Source of the DNA: UBA1181 sp045113275
Lineage (GTDB): Bacteria > Bacteroidota > Bacteroidia > Bacteroidales > Paludibacteraceae
Assembly (NCBI GenBank): GCA_045113275.1
Contig: JBGUIU010000300.1
Coordinates: 1 to 64,000 of the forward strand
Direction of reading: 5' to 3'
Length of the DNA: 64,000 nucleotides
The position numbers and the translations under genes are program-made. The notes beneath the pieces are model-generated. The model was given only the letters and a program-made list of their open reading frames with translations. It made no database searches and was not told the origin of the DNA. Shown one piece after another: positions 40,022 through 50,043 of the stretch (position 1 is its first letter; each line of letters opens with the position of its first letter).

Positions 40022-43000
40022 TTGAAACGATTACTGTTCATAATTTCTACGATATATTTTCTTGCGACACAAAACATGATCGCACAGACTGATATTGACC
40101 GTTATCAGGAAGAGAAGCGTATGAAAGTGGAGCAGTTGAAAGGAAGAAAACAAGCGGAAAATGAGGCTGCCAAGGCATCTATGGATGCAAAGAAAAAAGA
40201 GATGGAGGCTCAAAATTCGCAGAAGAAGGCGGAAAGTGAAGAAGTGAAGAAAAGAGAGTCCGCTCGTAAGCAGAAAGAGAAAGAACTATGGGAACAACAG
40301 AAAAAAACGGCCGAACAAAAGCAACGTCAGGAGAAAGAGAAACAAGCTCAGAAGTTAAGAGAATATGAGCAGATAATTGAACAGGAGAGACAAGCTCGTG
40401 AGATGCGTCAGAGACGTGAGGAAGAGTTGAAACAGATCGACCGTGAACGTTGGGCAGCTAAGCAAAAAGAGTTGGATGCAAAGCATAAGCAGGAAGAACT
40501 AGAACAGCAAAAGAGACAGCAACAGTATGTTGAGGCTTCGGAGCGTGAAAAGTTACAACGTGAGATTCGTCGCCAAAAGGAAATCGAGCTTCGTGAACAG
40601 CAGAAAAAGGCTTGGGAAGAAAAGAAAGCAACATTGAAAGAGCGACAAGCGCAGGAAGAAGCGGATCGGGAGCAACGTATGCAGGAGTATCTGCAGGCTG
40701 TTGAATTGGAAAAGCAGGCACGTGAATTGCGTATCCGTCAAGAGGAGGAAATGCGTAATCAATACACCGAGTTGTGGAATAAGAAAAAAGCGGAAATAGA
40801 GGCGGCTAGAGAAAAGGAGAGACAGGATAATATCCGTAGGCAAAAAGAGTATGAGGCAATTATTGCCAAACAAAGAGAGACGAGAGAGGCGCAGGAAAAA
40901 CGTGATAAGGAACAACATCAACGTGAACAGGAAATATGGGCGCAAAAGAAGTTGGAGCAGGATGCCATCAGAAAGAAACAACGAGAGGAAGAGGAACGTA
41001 GAAAGGCTGAATATGAGAATGCGTTGAAAGCCAATCAGGAAGCTGCTGCACTTCGTCGTCAGCAAGAGATGGAGAATCGTCAAAGAGAAAGAGACGCTGC
41101 AGCTCAACGTCAAGCTGAATTACAGGCACAACGTGAGTTGATGGCTCAACAACGTCATGAGGCAGCTCTGCAACGTCAGGCGGCCGCTCAGGCGCGTATT
41201 GCTGCTCAACAGGAACGACATGCTCAGCAGGTTGCTGCTCAACAGGAACGATTACAAAGAGAACAGGAACAACGTGCGGCTCAGCAGGAGAAACTCCGTT
41301 TGCAAAAGGAAAAGAGAAGACAAAAAATGGAGGAGCAACGTGCGGCTGAAATGCAACGTAAACAACAACAACGTGAAGCTGCTGCCCGTAAGAAAGCTTA
41401 TATGAATCAGTTGAAAGAGCGTGAGCGCCAGAGAGAGCAGCAACAAAAGACACAGGCTCAAGATATTGCGAATAGGTTGAAGGCTAAACGTCAAGCTGAA
41501 AAGCAAAAACAAATAGAACTTCGTCAGGCTCAACGTGAGAAGGAGATGGCACGCAAACAGGCCGAAAAAGAAAAGGCCATGCAACTCCGTGAGAAGAAAA
41601 AGGAGATGATGGAGCGTCAGTTGGAGAAAAAAAGAGAGTCCAAAGAAAAACAGAGAGAACGCGAACAGCTTGAAAAAGAATCAGAAGCTCGTTTGCAAGC
41701 ATATAAGGCTCGTCAGGCAGAATTGAAGGCTCAGCAAGAGAAATTGGAGGCCGAGAAGAATGCAGACGAGAAAGAGAAGGAACGTATCCGTAAGGAACGT
41801 GAGGAGGTGGAAAAAGAGACACTGAAGTTGGCGAAGAAAATTGTTGGAAATAAAGAGAAATATCGTAAAGCGATAGAAAAAGAACAGAATAAGAAAGATA
41901 AAGCGAGAGAGAAATATGAGAATCAGCTTCGAAAGGATTCCTTGAAACTGGCTAAGATTGAGGAGGAAGAGCGCTTGCGTTATGCTCAAGAGGATGCTCA
42001 GGATAGTATAATGGATTTGACATCTAAGCAGAAAAAGATGTTAAAGAAGATTCAAGAGCAGAAACGAATTTTGAAAGAACAGGCAGAGAGTGATTCATTG
42101 ATGTTGTTGGATGGTGATTTCGATATGGTCACGGGTGCTCGTGATAATTCAGATTTGTCCCCTGAAATGCTTGAAAAGATGCGTAAGAAGAATGAAACGG
42201 GACAAAATCTTCCAATAGGTGATGAAGACTTCTTGCCAGATGATGAGGATATGTATGATGAAGCACCGGTCTTCTCTTCAGACTCTACAGAGATGGATTC
42301 TGTAAGTGTTTCTCAGGATACAGTGATTCATCTGACGTCAAAGATTGATTCAGTCTTGTTGCAACAGCAGATTGCAGAGTTGGAGCAAGAGTTGGAAAAT
42401 ATCAGAGAAATCAATGAATTGGAGAAGAGCGGTAAGGGTAGAAAAGGAAAAGGCAAGAAAAAAGAATTTATTCTGGAGAGAATAAAAATACCTAATTGTC
42501 GTTATTTGAATGATGTCATCTATGTTCGTGACAAGTTTGAATTCCGATATGAGTTGGACTTCTTCGTGCATTATTTTGATCATCGTTATTTCCATAAAAA
42601 GAAGTTTTATGATAGAGTGGATACAACCCGATGGGTGGCTAAGCGTGTCATGAAATTGGTGGGAAATACTAAATATCGTCATACAGATTTTAACAAGGTA
42701 GTTGATTCGATTGCTGGCATGATGCCGAATTATCCTGTGGCTGAATATTTGGATACAGTTATTACTCAATTGAATTTGGAGTATCTGGCTACGGGTGAGA
42801 TAAAGATTAAATATAAGAATACTCGGCAGAAATCTATTATTGCTAAAATCAAACCTACGGAGATAAAGGATGATGGAACGGGTTCTCTCGGTAATATCAA
42901 GTTCTTCACAGGTAATAAAAGACGTATCATTGAGGAATTGGATGCTTCCCAGTTTGATTCATTAGTGATTAAGGATACAATGAGTACGGAGGAAAAGGTT

Positions 43001-43795
43001 CTGTCGGATTCATTGAATACAATTATCACATTGAAGGGACAGCAGGATAGTATCAATCGTGTTCAGGATAGTTTGGCTGCATTGTCCGTGTCGTATGCTT
43101 TGTCTGAACAAGAGAGGGATAGCATCCATAGTGTGTTGGATGCAGTGTTGTGGAGTGACTCAGATTCAACGTCATCCTCTTCAATGGAACCAGAGGATCG
43201 TTATGAATTGTCGGGAGATATTTCGTCGGATCCGGTCTCACTTAATAGTCTGGATTATATGATTAAGGAGGCTGAAAGGCTGAAACGGGAGCGGAAAGAA
43301 GGAAAGATTCCATCTTATGTAAGTGATCCAGAGAATGCAGCTCCAGAGCCATCACGGAATACCCCTATAAGTACTCCACCGATAGGAGAGTTGAAGCTAA
43401 ATACTTCACCGTCGCCATCTGCTGTACAAAACGGTGACACCGATGTTTCATCGCCGGAGGAGCCTGTTGTGGAGGAGAAGAAATCGAAGAAAAAGAAAAA
43501 AGATAAAAAGGCAAGAGAAGAGGAGATAGAGTCTTTGATCGATATGGAGTCAGAGCCGGTTCCTTCTTCGTCAGCGTCTCAGCCAGTGTCTAGTGAGACA
43601 CAACCCGTAACACCTGTCGCATCATCGCCAACAAGTGAGGTTGAGACAAATGAAAGTTCGAGTGAAGAGATGCCTTCAGAAAATTCAAAGAAACAAAAGA
43701 AAGAGAAAAAGAAAAAAGATAAAAAGAAACAGTCAGAAGAAGAATGGGATGCTGATGTGGATGCATCTTCAGAAGATTCATCGGATGGCTTTTAA
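40022..43795 (+). CDS. Large secreted coiled-coil protein of unknown function
   Basis: 1257 residues, started at TTG (40022) because this gives a good signal peptide (KRLLFIISTIYFLATQNMIAQ) and no ATG does. Residues 25-690 are almost continuous charged helix (Glu, Lys, Arg, Gln, Ala; e.g. REKLQREIRRQKEIELREQQ), either coiled coil or single alpha helix. A compact domain at about 815-950 (IPNCRYLNDVIYVRDKFEFRYELDFFVHYFDHRYFHKKKFYDRVD) is not recognised. The C-terminus (1080-1257) is disordered, Ser/Pro/Glu-rich, with KKKKKDKK stretches. Likely periplasmic and rod-like. The cdsA gene follows after 24 bases. It has no known family name to me. Confidence 0.8.
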   Translation: MKRLLFIISTIYFLATQNMIAQTDIDRYQEEKRMKVEQLKGRKQAENEAAKASMDAKKKEMEAQNSQKKAESEEVKKRESARKQKEKELWEQQKKTAEQKQRQEKEKQAQKLREYEQIIEQERQAREMRQRREEELKQIDRERWAAKQKELDAKHKQEELEQQKRQQQYVEASEREKLQREIRRQKEIELREQQKKAWEEKKATLKERQAQEEADREQRMQEYLQAVELEKQARELRIRQEEEMRNQYTELWNKKKAEIEAAREKERQDNIRRQKEYEAIIAKQRETREAQEKRDKEQHQREQEIWAQKKLEQDAIRKKQREEEERRKAEYENALKANQEAAALRRQQEMENRQRERDAAAQRQAELQAQRELMAQQRHEAALQRQAAAQARIAAQQERHAQQVAAQQERLQREQEQRAAQQEKLRLQKEKRRQKMEEQRAAEMQRKQQQREAAARKKAYMNQLKERERQREQQQKTQAQDIANRLKAKRQAEKQKQIELRQAQREKEMARKQAEKEKAMQLREKKKEMMERQLEKKRESKEKQREREQLEKESEARLQAYKARQAELKAQQEKLEAEKNADEKEKERIRKEREEVEKETLKLAKKIVGNKEKYRKAIEKEQNKKDKAREKYENQLRKDSLKLAKIEEEERLRYAQEDAQDSIMDLTSKQKKMLKKIQEQKRILKEQAESDSLMLLDGDFDMVTGARDNSDLSPEMLEKMRKKNETGQNLPIGDEDFLPDDEDMYDEAPVFSSDSTEMDSVSVSQDTVIHLTSKIDSVLLQQQIAELEQELENIREINELEKSGKGRKGKGKKKEFILERIKIPNCRYLNDVIYVRDKFEFRYELDFFVHYFDHRYFHKKKFYDRVDTTRWVAKRVMKLVGNTKYRHTDFNKVVDSIAGMMPNYPVAEYLDTVITQLNLEYLATGEIKIKYKNTRQKSIIAKIKPTEIKDDGTGSLGNIKFFTGNKRRIIEELDASQFDSLVIKDTMSTEEKVLSDSLNTIITLKGQQDSINRVQDSLAALSVSYALSEQERDSIHSVLDAVLWSDSDSTSSSSMEPEDRYELSGDISSDPVSLNSLDYMIKEAERLKRERKEGKIPSYVSDPENAAPEPSRNTPISTPPIGELKLNTSPSPSAVQNGDTDVSSPEEPVVEEKKSKKKKKDKKAREEEIESLIDMESEPVPSSSASQPVSSETQPVTPVASSPTSEVETNESSSEEMPSENSKKQKKEKKKKDKKKQSEEEWDADVDASSEDSSDGF

Positions 43796-43819
43796 TAATT
43801 ATATATATATTATTAAGGT

Positions 43820-44647
43820 ATGCTAAAGAATTTATTGACTCGTGCAGGTTTCGGATTACTCTTTGTGGTAGTCATGTTGGTATGTATATGGAAGACCAAT
43901 CTTTATTTTGGTACGTTATTCATGATCCTTACCATTTTAGGCATGAATGAATTTTTTCAGATGGCAAATAAAAGAGAAGATTTGTCGGTGAATAAGATCA
44001 TGTCGATAATTGGAGGTGCGTTGTTGTTCTTGGTGACCTATATGGTTTGTTTCTTGCAGGTTGATCTAATGTGGTACTCCATTGTATTTGTATATTTGGC
44101 TATATTAATGATTGTTGAATTGTTCCGATGCAAGACCAATCCGTTATTAAATATAGCTATAGCCTGCATGGGTATCTTGTATGTGTCTCTGCCATTCTCT
44201 TTGATGTGCTATGTGGCATCTATTCCATCGTATGGCAATTATTTATTGATGTCTTTTTTCATTATTATATGGATGTCTGACACAGGAGCCTATCTTGCAG
44301 GAGTGACATTAGGCAAACATAAGATGTTTGAACGTATATCACCGAAGAAGACATGGGAAGGATTTGCAGGGGGATTGATCTTTGCAATGCTGTTTGGCGT
44401 GGTTTTAAGTAAAATCACACCAGTGCCCCTTGATTGCTTGACGTGGGTATTGTTCTCTGCTGTGATATTTGTCTTTGGCGTGTTAGGTGATTTGGTAGAG
44501 TCTATGCTAAAGAGAAACTTATCGATAAAGGATTCAGGGAAGTTTTTGCCAGGACATGGAGGATTGTTGGATCGCTTTGACAGCTCTTTGATTGCTGCAC
44601 CAGCACTCTTCATGATGGTTTTGATTTTTGTAAAATACATATTTTAA
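43820..44647 (+). CDS. cdsA: Phosphatidate cytidylyltransferase
   Basis: 275 residues, about seven or eight transmembrane helices. The C-terminal signature SPKKTWEGFAGG ... KRNLSIKDSGKFLPGHGGLLDRFDS is that of CdsA (S-x(3)-K-R-x(4)-K-D-x(2)-x(2)-P-GHGG-x(2)-D-R-x-D). It makes CDP-diacylglycerol from phosphatidate and CTP at the inner membrane. Together with psd and pssA immediately after, it supplies phosphatidylethanolamine. It has no clear promoter of its own, so it may be read through from the coiled-coil gene. Confidence 0.95.
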   Translation: MLKNLLTRAGFGLLFVVVMLVCIWKTNLYFGTLFMILTILGMNEFFQMANKREDLSVNKIMSIIGGALLFLVTYMVCFLQVDLMWYSIVFVYLAILMIVELFRCKTNPLLNIAIACMGILYVSLPFSLMCYVASIPSYGNYLLMSFFIIIWMSDTGAYLAGVTLGKHKMFERISPKKTWEGFAGGLIFAMLFGVVLSKITPVPLDCLTWVLFSAVIFVFGVLGDLVESMLKRNLSIKDSGKFLPGHGGLLDRFDSSLIAAPALFMMVLIFVKYIF

Positions 44648-44705
44648 AATAAAAAAATATGTTTCTAAAAAGAAATGTATTACATTTGCATGATAATTTT
44701 GAGTA

Positions 44706-45377
44706 ATGATGAGAATACATAAAGAAGGAAAAAAATTTTTGTTGAAGGTTTTAGTAGGGGCAATTTTGGTTAATATGTTGCTGTGGATTGTGTGTGGTGC
44801 CAATCATCCTACATGGCTTTGGGTCTTTTCAGTTGTATCAATTATCCTATTCTTATTCTTAACTAACTTTTTCCGTAACCCCGAAAGAGTGTTTGAGAAC
44901 TTTGAGGATGGAATGATTGTCGCTCCTGCAGATGGTACCATTGTAGTGATAGAACCAACTGTTGAAGATGAGTATTTAAAAGAAAAGAGAATACAAGTGT
45001 CTATCTTTATGAGTGTGTTGAATGTTCATGCGAATTGGTATCCGACACACGGTAAAATTGTATATTATACTCATAATGATGGTAACTTCATGCGTGCAAA
45101 CTTACCTAAATCAAGTACGGAAAATGAACGTTCAACGGTGGTCATAGAGACACCGAACAAGGTGAAGATATTAGTCCGTCAGGTGGCAGGTGCCATGGCT
45201 CGTCGTATCGTGACATATGCTCGTGAAGGAGATGAGTGCAACGTTAATACACAACTTGGCTTTATAAAGTTCGGTTCAAGGGTCGATGTTTATCTCCCAT
45301 TGGATGCTGAGATAATGGTTAATATGAAACAGTCTGTTGTCGGAAATCAGACCGTTATTGCTAGACTAAAAAAATAA
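44706..45377 (+). CDS. psd: Phosphatidylserine decarboxylase proenzyme
   Basis: 223 residues. Two N-terminal membrane helices (about 10-55), then the catalytic part with APADGTI, MSVLNVHANWYP and REGDECNVNTQLGFIKFGSRVDVYLP, where the Gly-Ser of FGSR is the self-cleavage site giving the pyruvoyl group. It belongs to the short (archaeal/Bacteroidota-type) class. It converts phosphatidylserine to phosphatidylethanolamine. Two adjacent ATGs (44706, 44709) are possible starts. TACATTTG at 44681-44688 may be a promoter of its own. Confidence 0.95.
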   Translation: MMRIHKEGKKFLLKVLVGAILVNMLLWIVCGANHPTWLWVFSVVSIILFLFLTNFFRNPERVFENFEDGMIVAPADGTIVVIEPTVEDEYLKEKRIQVSIFMSVLNVHANWYPTHGKIVYYTHNDGNFMRANLPKSSTENERSTVVIETPNKVKILVRQVAGAMARRIVTYAREGDECNVNTQLGFIKFGSRVDVYLPLDAEIMVNMKQSVVGNQTVIARLKK

Positions 45378-45382
45378 TTATC

Positions 45383-46135
45383 ATGAATATCAAACAACAT
45401 ATACCTAATACCATTACATGCCTTAATCTGTTTTCTGGATGTGTCGCATGTGTTCTTTCTTTCGAGGGGTATACTTTCTTAGCATTGTTATTTATTCTGT
45501 TAGCAGGAATTTTTGATTTCTGTGATGGTATGGCTGCTCGTCTTCTTCATACCTCTTCGGTTATTGGAAAGGAATTGGACTCTCTAGCAGATATGATTAG
45601 CTTCGGCTTTGCGCCGAGTATGATTGCATATAAGCATATTGAATATTTGGCAAGCTCACAAGTATCATGTGATACGTTGGCTCGTATCATCCCTTTCATT
45701 GCTTTTTTGATAGCTATATTTTCTGCATTGCGCTTGGCAAAATTTAATGTGGATGAGCGTCAGACCTGTTCGTTTATCGGACTCCCAACTCCGCCTAATT
45801 CAATCTTTTTTGCTTCGTTGATTTCAATGGCAGACCCAATGATATCACAATCTATCGTAGTGCCTTCTTGGTTGAATTTATCGTTGTTCAGTCCAGTGTT
45901 GGATAATCTGTATGTGATGATCCTACTTGTGGTGATTTTCTCTTACTTATTAGTAGCAGAGATACCAATGTTCTCTTTGAAATTTAAAAATTTAAGTTGG
46001 AAGGATAATCAGATTCGATATATATTCTTGGGAATCTCGGTTCTTTTATTCTTGACCTTGCGTTTTGCCGCATTCTCATTTATTATTTTACTCTTTATTC
46101 TTATGTCTGTAGTGAATACCTGCAGGAAAAAGTAA
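45383..46135 (+). CDS. pssA: CDP-diacylglycerol-serine O-phosphatidyltransferase
   Basis: 250 residues, about seven helices. The CDP-alcohol phosphatidyltransferase motif DG(x)2AR(x)8G(x)3D(x)3D is visible as DGMAARLLHTSSVIGKELDS followed by LAD. FLALLFILLAGIFDFCDG and GFAPSMIAYK are family features. It makes phosphatidylserine from CDP-diacylglycerol and serine, feeding the decarboxylase gene five bases upstream. This order completes the phosphatidylethanolamine route in three adjacent genes. Confidence 0.95.
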   Translation: MNIKQHIPNTITCLNLFSGCVACVLSFEGYTFLALLFILLAGIFDFCDGMAARLLHTSSVIGKELDSLADMISFGFAPSMIAYKHIEYLASSQVSCDTLARIIPFIAFLIAIFSALRLAKFNVDERQTCSFIGLPTPPNSIFFASLISMADPMISQSIVVPSWLNLSLFSPVLDNLYVMILLVVIFSYLLVAEIPMFSLKFKNLSWKDNQIRYIFLGISVLLFLTLRFAAFSFIILLFILMSVVNTCRKK

Positions 46136-46147
46136 AATTTATTTAGT

Positions 46148-47881
46148 ATGAGCTTTGTTAAATCTTTTTTTGCATGCTTGACTGCTATCGTTGTGTCAGG
46201 TGTGCTCCTCGTGTTGTTTCTATTGATTTCTGTCGCTATTGCTACTAAGCCTGCTGATATTGAAAGTAATTCTGTTTTGTCTATTTCACTTGATGGAGTT
46301 ATAGTTGATCGGGAAGATAAAGATCTTATTTCTGATGTCTTTTCTAGGAATGAACTTAGAAATTCTTTGAAGGAGATTTTAGCTTCAATCAATTCGGCTA
46401 AAAACGATGACAGAATAAAAGGAATATACCTTAAGTGTGGAGTTGCCAGATGCGGTTATGCAACATTAGAGGAGATACGTCATGCATTGGAAGATTTTCA
46501 ATCGGCAGGGAAGTTCGTCGTTTCTTATTCAGGTAGTTATACACAAGGAAATTACTACGTTGCTTCGGTAGCTGACTCTTTGTTTGTAAATCCACAAGGT
46601 GCTCTTGATCTCAGGGGAATAGCTGCATCCTCTGTTTTCTATAAATCATTGCTAGATACGTTGGGCGTGGAGATGCAAGTGATAAAGGTGGGTACATATA
46701 AATCATTTACGGAACAATATACCAATGATTCGATGAGCGCGCCTAATCGTGAGCAGACGGAACAATTGGTGCAGTCGTTATGGTCTTCTGTTGTTGAGAA
46801 AATAGCTGTTTCAAGAAATATTCCAGCCTCTTCATTAGATCAAATGGCTAATCAGATGATGGCTTTCCATCTCCCAACTGTTGCATTGAAGAATGGATTG
46901 GTGGATGGCTTACGTTATTCTGATGAGGTGGAGAACACTTTAAAAACTATGCTTTCACTTGCATCAGAAGATGAATTACATATTGTGTCATCCTCTGATT
47001 ATTATGTTGAGGTGTCTGCGAATGATCAACTGTTGGATTCGGATGATAAGGTGGCTGTTTTGTTTGCAGAAGGAGAGATTGACAATGGAAACACGGATGG
47101 AATATCTTCCTCTAAGTTGGTTTCTCAGATTATGAAGCTTAAAGATGATAAAAATATAAAAAGTGTTGTGCTTCGTGTGAACTCTCCTGGTGGAAGTGCT
47201 TATGGAGCAGAACAAATCTGGCATGCTGTAGAGCTGCTAAAGAAAGAAAAGCCTGTTATAGTCAGCATGGGTAACTATGCAGCTTCTGGTGGATATTATT
47301 TATCGACAGGAGCCAATTATATTTTTGCAGATAAAATGACCATCACAGGGTCTATCGGTGTGTTTGGCGTGATCCCTAATGTGGAGAAGCTGATGAAAAA
47401 GATTGGCGTCAAACACGAGGTGGTAAAGACACATCCGTATGCCGATGTTTTGTCGAATTTTCTTCGACCATTGGATGAGGCGGAAAAGGATATTCTGCAA
47501 GAGCATGTGGCAGAGGTGTATGATGTTTTCTTGACAAGATGCTCGGATGGTAGAGGCAAGACGAAAGAAGAGATTGCTGAGATTGCAGAAGGTAGAGTGT
47601 GGAGTGGAGAGAAAGCTTTGGAAATTGGCTTGGTGGATGCATTAGGTGGTTTGAATGATGCGATTGCTTATGCTGTAAAAAATGCTAATCTGACAGACTA
47701 TACAGTGGAATATTATCCAAAGGATGATGCCATGCTTAAATTGACTGAATTGCCACATATCGGATATGATAAATTATTTAAGGGAAATGATGTATTCGAA
47801 AAAGAAAAACAGATGCTGTTTCGTTTGCAAAGTTTGGATTTTGATCAAGCAATGATGCCTTATTCCGTAGATATAAAGTAG
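46148..47881 (+). CDS. sppA: Signal peptide peptidase SppA, long (67 kDa) type
   Basis: 577 residues with one N-terminal membrane helix (about 8-32). Two tandem S49 peptidase repeats: the first carries the general base Lys in KVGTYKSFTEQY (about residue 180), the second the nucleophile Ser in GNYAASGGYYLSTG (about residue 380). NSPGGSAYGAEQIWHAV and ITGSIGVFG are further family marks. It degrades cleaved signal peptides in the inner membrane. Twelve bases after pssA; likely same transcript. Confidence 0.95.
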   Translation: MSFVKSFFACLTAIVVSGVLLVLFLLISVAIATKPADIESNSVLSISLDGVIVDREDKDLISDVFSRNELRNSLKEILASINSAKNDDRIKGIYLKCGVARCGYATLEEIRHALEDFQSAGKFVVSYSGSYTQGNYYVASVADSLFVNPQGALDLRGIAASSVFYKSLLDTLGVEMQVIKVGTYKSFTEQYTNDSMSAPNREQTEQLVQSLWSSVVEKIAVSRNIPASSLDQMANQMMAFHLPTVALKNGLVDGLRYSDEVENTLKTMLSLASEDELHIVSSSDYYVEVSANDQLLDSDDKVAVLFAEGEIDNGNTDGISSSKLVSQIMKLKDDKNIKSVVLRVNSPGGSAYGAEQIWHAVELLKKEKPVIVSMGNYAASGGYYLSTGANYIFADKMTITGSIGVFGVIPNVEKLMKKIGVKHEVVKTHPYADVLSNFLRPLDEAEKDILQEHVAEVYDVFLTRCSDGRGKTKEEIAEIAEGRVWSGEKALEIGLVDALGGLNDAIAYAVKNANLTDYTVEYYPKDDAMLKLTELPHIGYDKLFKGNDVFEKEKQMLFRLQSLDFDQAMMPYSVDIK

Positions 47882-47898
47882 TTTTTTGGCTAATTAGG

Positions 47899-47928
47899 TT
47901 GATTTTTAAAAAGAAAAGGTTATATTTG
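47899..47928 (+). promoter_or_regulatory. Probable lpxK promoter with a dyad in the leader
   Basis: TTG (47899-47901) and TATATTTG (47921-47928) are 19 bases apart. Just downstream, TCACTAA/TTAGTGA (47940-47946, 47949-47955) forms a 16-base dyad near the predicted transcript start. Confidence 0.55.
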
Positions 47929-47986
47929 GGGGAAAAAGGTCACTAAACTTAGTGAGTAAGGCTGTCATTTTGATAAAAATAATACC

Positions 47987-49105
47987 ATGAATACTGAAAA
48001 ACCGCTTATATTGAGGATTTTACTATGGCCATTTGCAATTATATATTGGTTTGTCGTGACCATAAGGAACTTGTTTTTCGATTGGGGCATCTTGCCATCG
48101 AAAAAGAGTGATGTGCCAGTTATTTCCGTAGGGAATATCACGGTGGGAGGCACTGGTAAAACGCCTTTCACTGAATATCTTATTAAAATATTAAAAACGA
48201 ATTATCGCTTAGGCGTACTTAGTCGAGGTTATAAAAGGAACTCGAAGGGGTATGTTTTGTTGACGTCCAGTTCAAAACCCGTTGAGGTGGGCGATGAACC
48301 GTATCAGGTGAAGACGAAATTCCCAGAGGTCATGGTGGCTGTAGATGCAAATAGAAGAAGAGGTATAGCTAAAATGCTTCAGGAACCTTACAATAAGCCC
48401 GAATTGATAATCTTGGATGATGCGTACCAACATCGATATGTGGATCCGGATATCTCCATTTTATTGGTTGATTATAATCGAATGATTACGGAAGATCATT
48501 TATTGCCTGTTGGTCAGTTGAGAGAACCCGTTAAGGCAAAAAATAGAGCGGATATATTGGTGGTGACGAAATGTCCAGCAGATCTTCCTTCAATACAGTT
48601 GCGTATCATACGCAAGAATCTGGGTATCTTCCCTTATCAGTCACTTTATTTCACTACGATGCAGTATGGTGACATGGTGCCTTTGTTCCCAAATAAAGTG
48701 AAATCTCCTCTGCAAAAGGAGAACTTGAAAGGTGTGTACACTGCCCTTACAGTTTCGGGTATTGCATCCCCTATTCCGTTTGAAGATGAGGTCAGAGGGT
48801 TTGTAAAAGATATTGTGACCGTGAATTTTATGGATCATCATAATTATTCGAAAAATGATTTCCAAAAAGTTGAGTCTATCTATAACGAGATAAAGGATTC
48901 GAAAAAAGTAATTATTACGACAGAAAAGGATGCTGTCCGGATGATGAACAATCCGGAGTTCCCAGAATCGTTGAAAAAACTGATTTATTACATTCCGTTA
49001 TATGTGGCATTTTTGAATGAAAATGGCGCTGATTTCGATAAAAAAATAGAGAATTATTTGGATAAGAATAAGTGTTTCAGTCAGATGATTACATCTAATG
49101 TATAA
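47987..49105 (+). CDS. lpxK: Tetraacyldisaccharide 4'-kinase
   Basis: 372 residues. An N-terminal membrane helix (ILRILLWPFAIIYWFVVTI), then the P-loop ISVGNITVGGTGKTPFTEYL, LSRGYKRNSKG and DDAYQHRYVDPDISILLVDYNR, all LpxK marks. It phosphorylates lipid A disaccharide at the 4' position on the inner membrane. The purine nucleoside phosphorylase gene follows after 20 bases, and the two look like one operon from the promoter at 47899. Confidence 0.96.
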   Translation: MNTEKPLILRILLWPFAIIYWFVVTIRNLFFDWGILPSKKSDVPVISVGNITVGGTGKTPFTEYLIKILKTNYRLGVLSRGYKRNSKGYVLLTSSSKPVEVGDEPYQVKTKFPEVMVAVDANRRRGIAKMLQEPYNKPELIILDDAYQHRYVDPDISILLVDYNRMITEDHLLPVGQLREPVKAKNRADILVVTKCPADLPSIQLRIIRKNLGIFPYQSLYFTTMQYGDMVPLFPNKVKSPLQKENLKGVYTALTVSGIASPIPFEDEVRGFVKDIVTVNFMDHHNYSKNDFQKVESIYNEIKDSKKVIITTEKDAVRMMNNPEFPESLKKLIYYIPLYVAFLNENGADFDKKIENYLDKNKCFSQMITSNV

Positions 49106-49125
49106 TGATTTTATAAGATAAGGAT

Positions 49126-49959
49126 ATGGATGATTTGTTGAAAAAGATAAAGGAGTCATGTTCGTGTTTGAATAAACGAACCAGCATGAGACCTAAGATA
49201 GCGATTGTATTGGGTACTGGATTAGGTAGCTTTGCTGAAAAGATTTCTGTGAAGGATGCTATTCCGTATAGTGAGATCCCTGGGTTCCGGACCAGTACAG
49301 TGCAGGGACATTCAGGAAAGCTGTTGTTTGGAACATTGGAAGGCATTGAGGTGATGGCAATGCAAGGCCGTTTGCATTATTATGAAGGATATAGTATGCA
49401 AGAGATAACATTTCCCGTTCGGGTTATGAAGGAGTTTGGCATACGTGTTCTGATGGTCTCTAATGCAGCCGGTGGTTTGAATCCTGAGTATATACCGGGC
49501 GATGTTATGATTATAAAGGATCATATTAATTTATTCCCAGAACATCCATTGCATGGACCAAACATTGAGGAACTTGGAGTCCGTTTCCCTGATATGAGCA
49601 ATGCATACGATAAGAAATTGATTGCTTACTCGGATGAGATCAATGCAAAATTTGATATGGGACTAAAGAAAGGTGTTTATGTGGGAACGCAAGGTCCTAC
49701 GTTTGAAACATTGTCTGAATACCGATATTTTAGAATCATTGGTGGTGATTCCTGTGGTATGTCAACGGTCCCAGAGGTGATTGTGGCTAATCATGCAGGT
49801 CTCTCTGTATTTGGTGTCTCTGTTATATCCAATGTTGGTGTTGATGCTAATCTAAGCAATGTGACACATGAGGAGGTGCAACAAAACACGCTGTTGGCTC
49901 AGGATAAATTAGCTTTGCTGTTTACGGAGATGGTGAAGAGATGCTCTGCTGATTTCTAA
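49126..49959 (+). CDS. punA: Purine nucleoside phosphorylase (inosine/guanosine type)
   Basis: 277 residues of the trimeric PNP-I class. IVLGTGLGSFAEKI, TVQGHSGKLLFG, QGRLHYYEGYSMQEITFPVRV, VSNAAGGLNPEYIPGDVMI and STVPEVIVANHAGLSVFGVSVISN match the class, the last with the Asn that selects 6-oxopurines. It splits inosine or guanosine with phosphate. A strong hairpin terminator follows at 50044-50088. The symbol punA is by family resemblance. Confidence 0.93.
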   Translation: MDDLLKKIKESCSCLNKRTSMRPKIAIVLGTGLGSFAEKISVKDAIPYSEIPGFRTSTVQGHSGKLLFGTLEGIEVMAMQGRLHYYEGYSMQEITFPVRVMKEFGIRVLMVSNAAGGLNPEYIPGDVMIIKDHINLFPEHPLHGPNIEELGVRFPDMSNAYDKKLIAYSDEINAKFDMGLKKGVYVGTQGPTFETLSEYRYFRIIGGDSCGMSTVPEVIVANHAGLSVFGVSVISNVGVDANLSNVTHEEVQQNTLLAQDKLALLFTEMVKRCSADF

Positions 49960-50043
49960 AAAAAGAAGGTGACTTGTGATTATGCTGGACATCCATTTAT
50001 GATTTAAGGGTGTCAGGTTTTAATTTATAGTTAAGCGTAATAG

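Noticed and set aside
40458..41822. Several long minus-strand open frames opposite the coiled-coil gene
   Set aside because: They are shadows of the Glu/Lys/Gln/Arg-rich codon pattern; they lack start context and read as low-complexity Leu/Ser/Phe-rich sequence.
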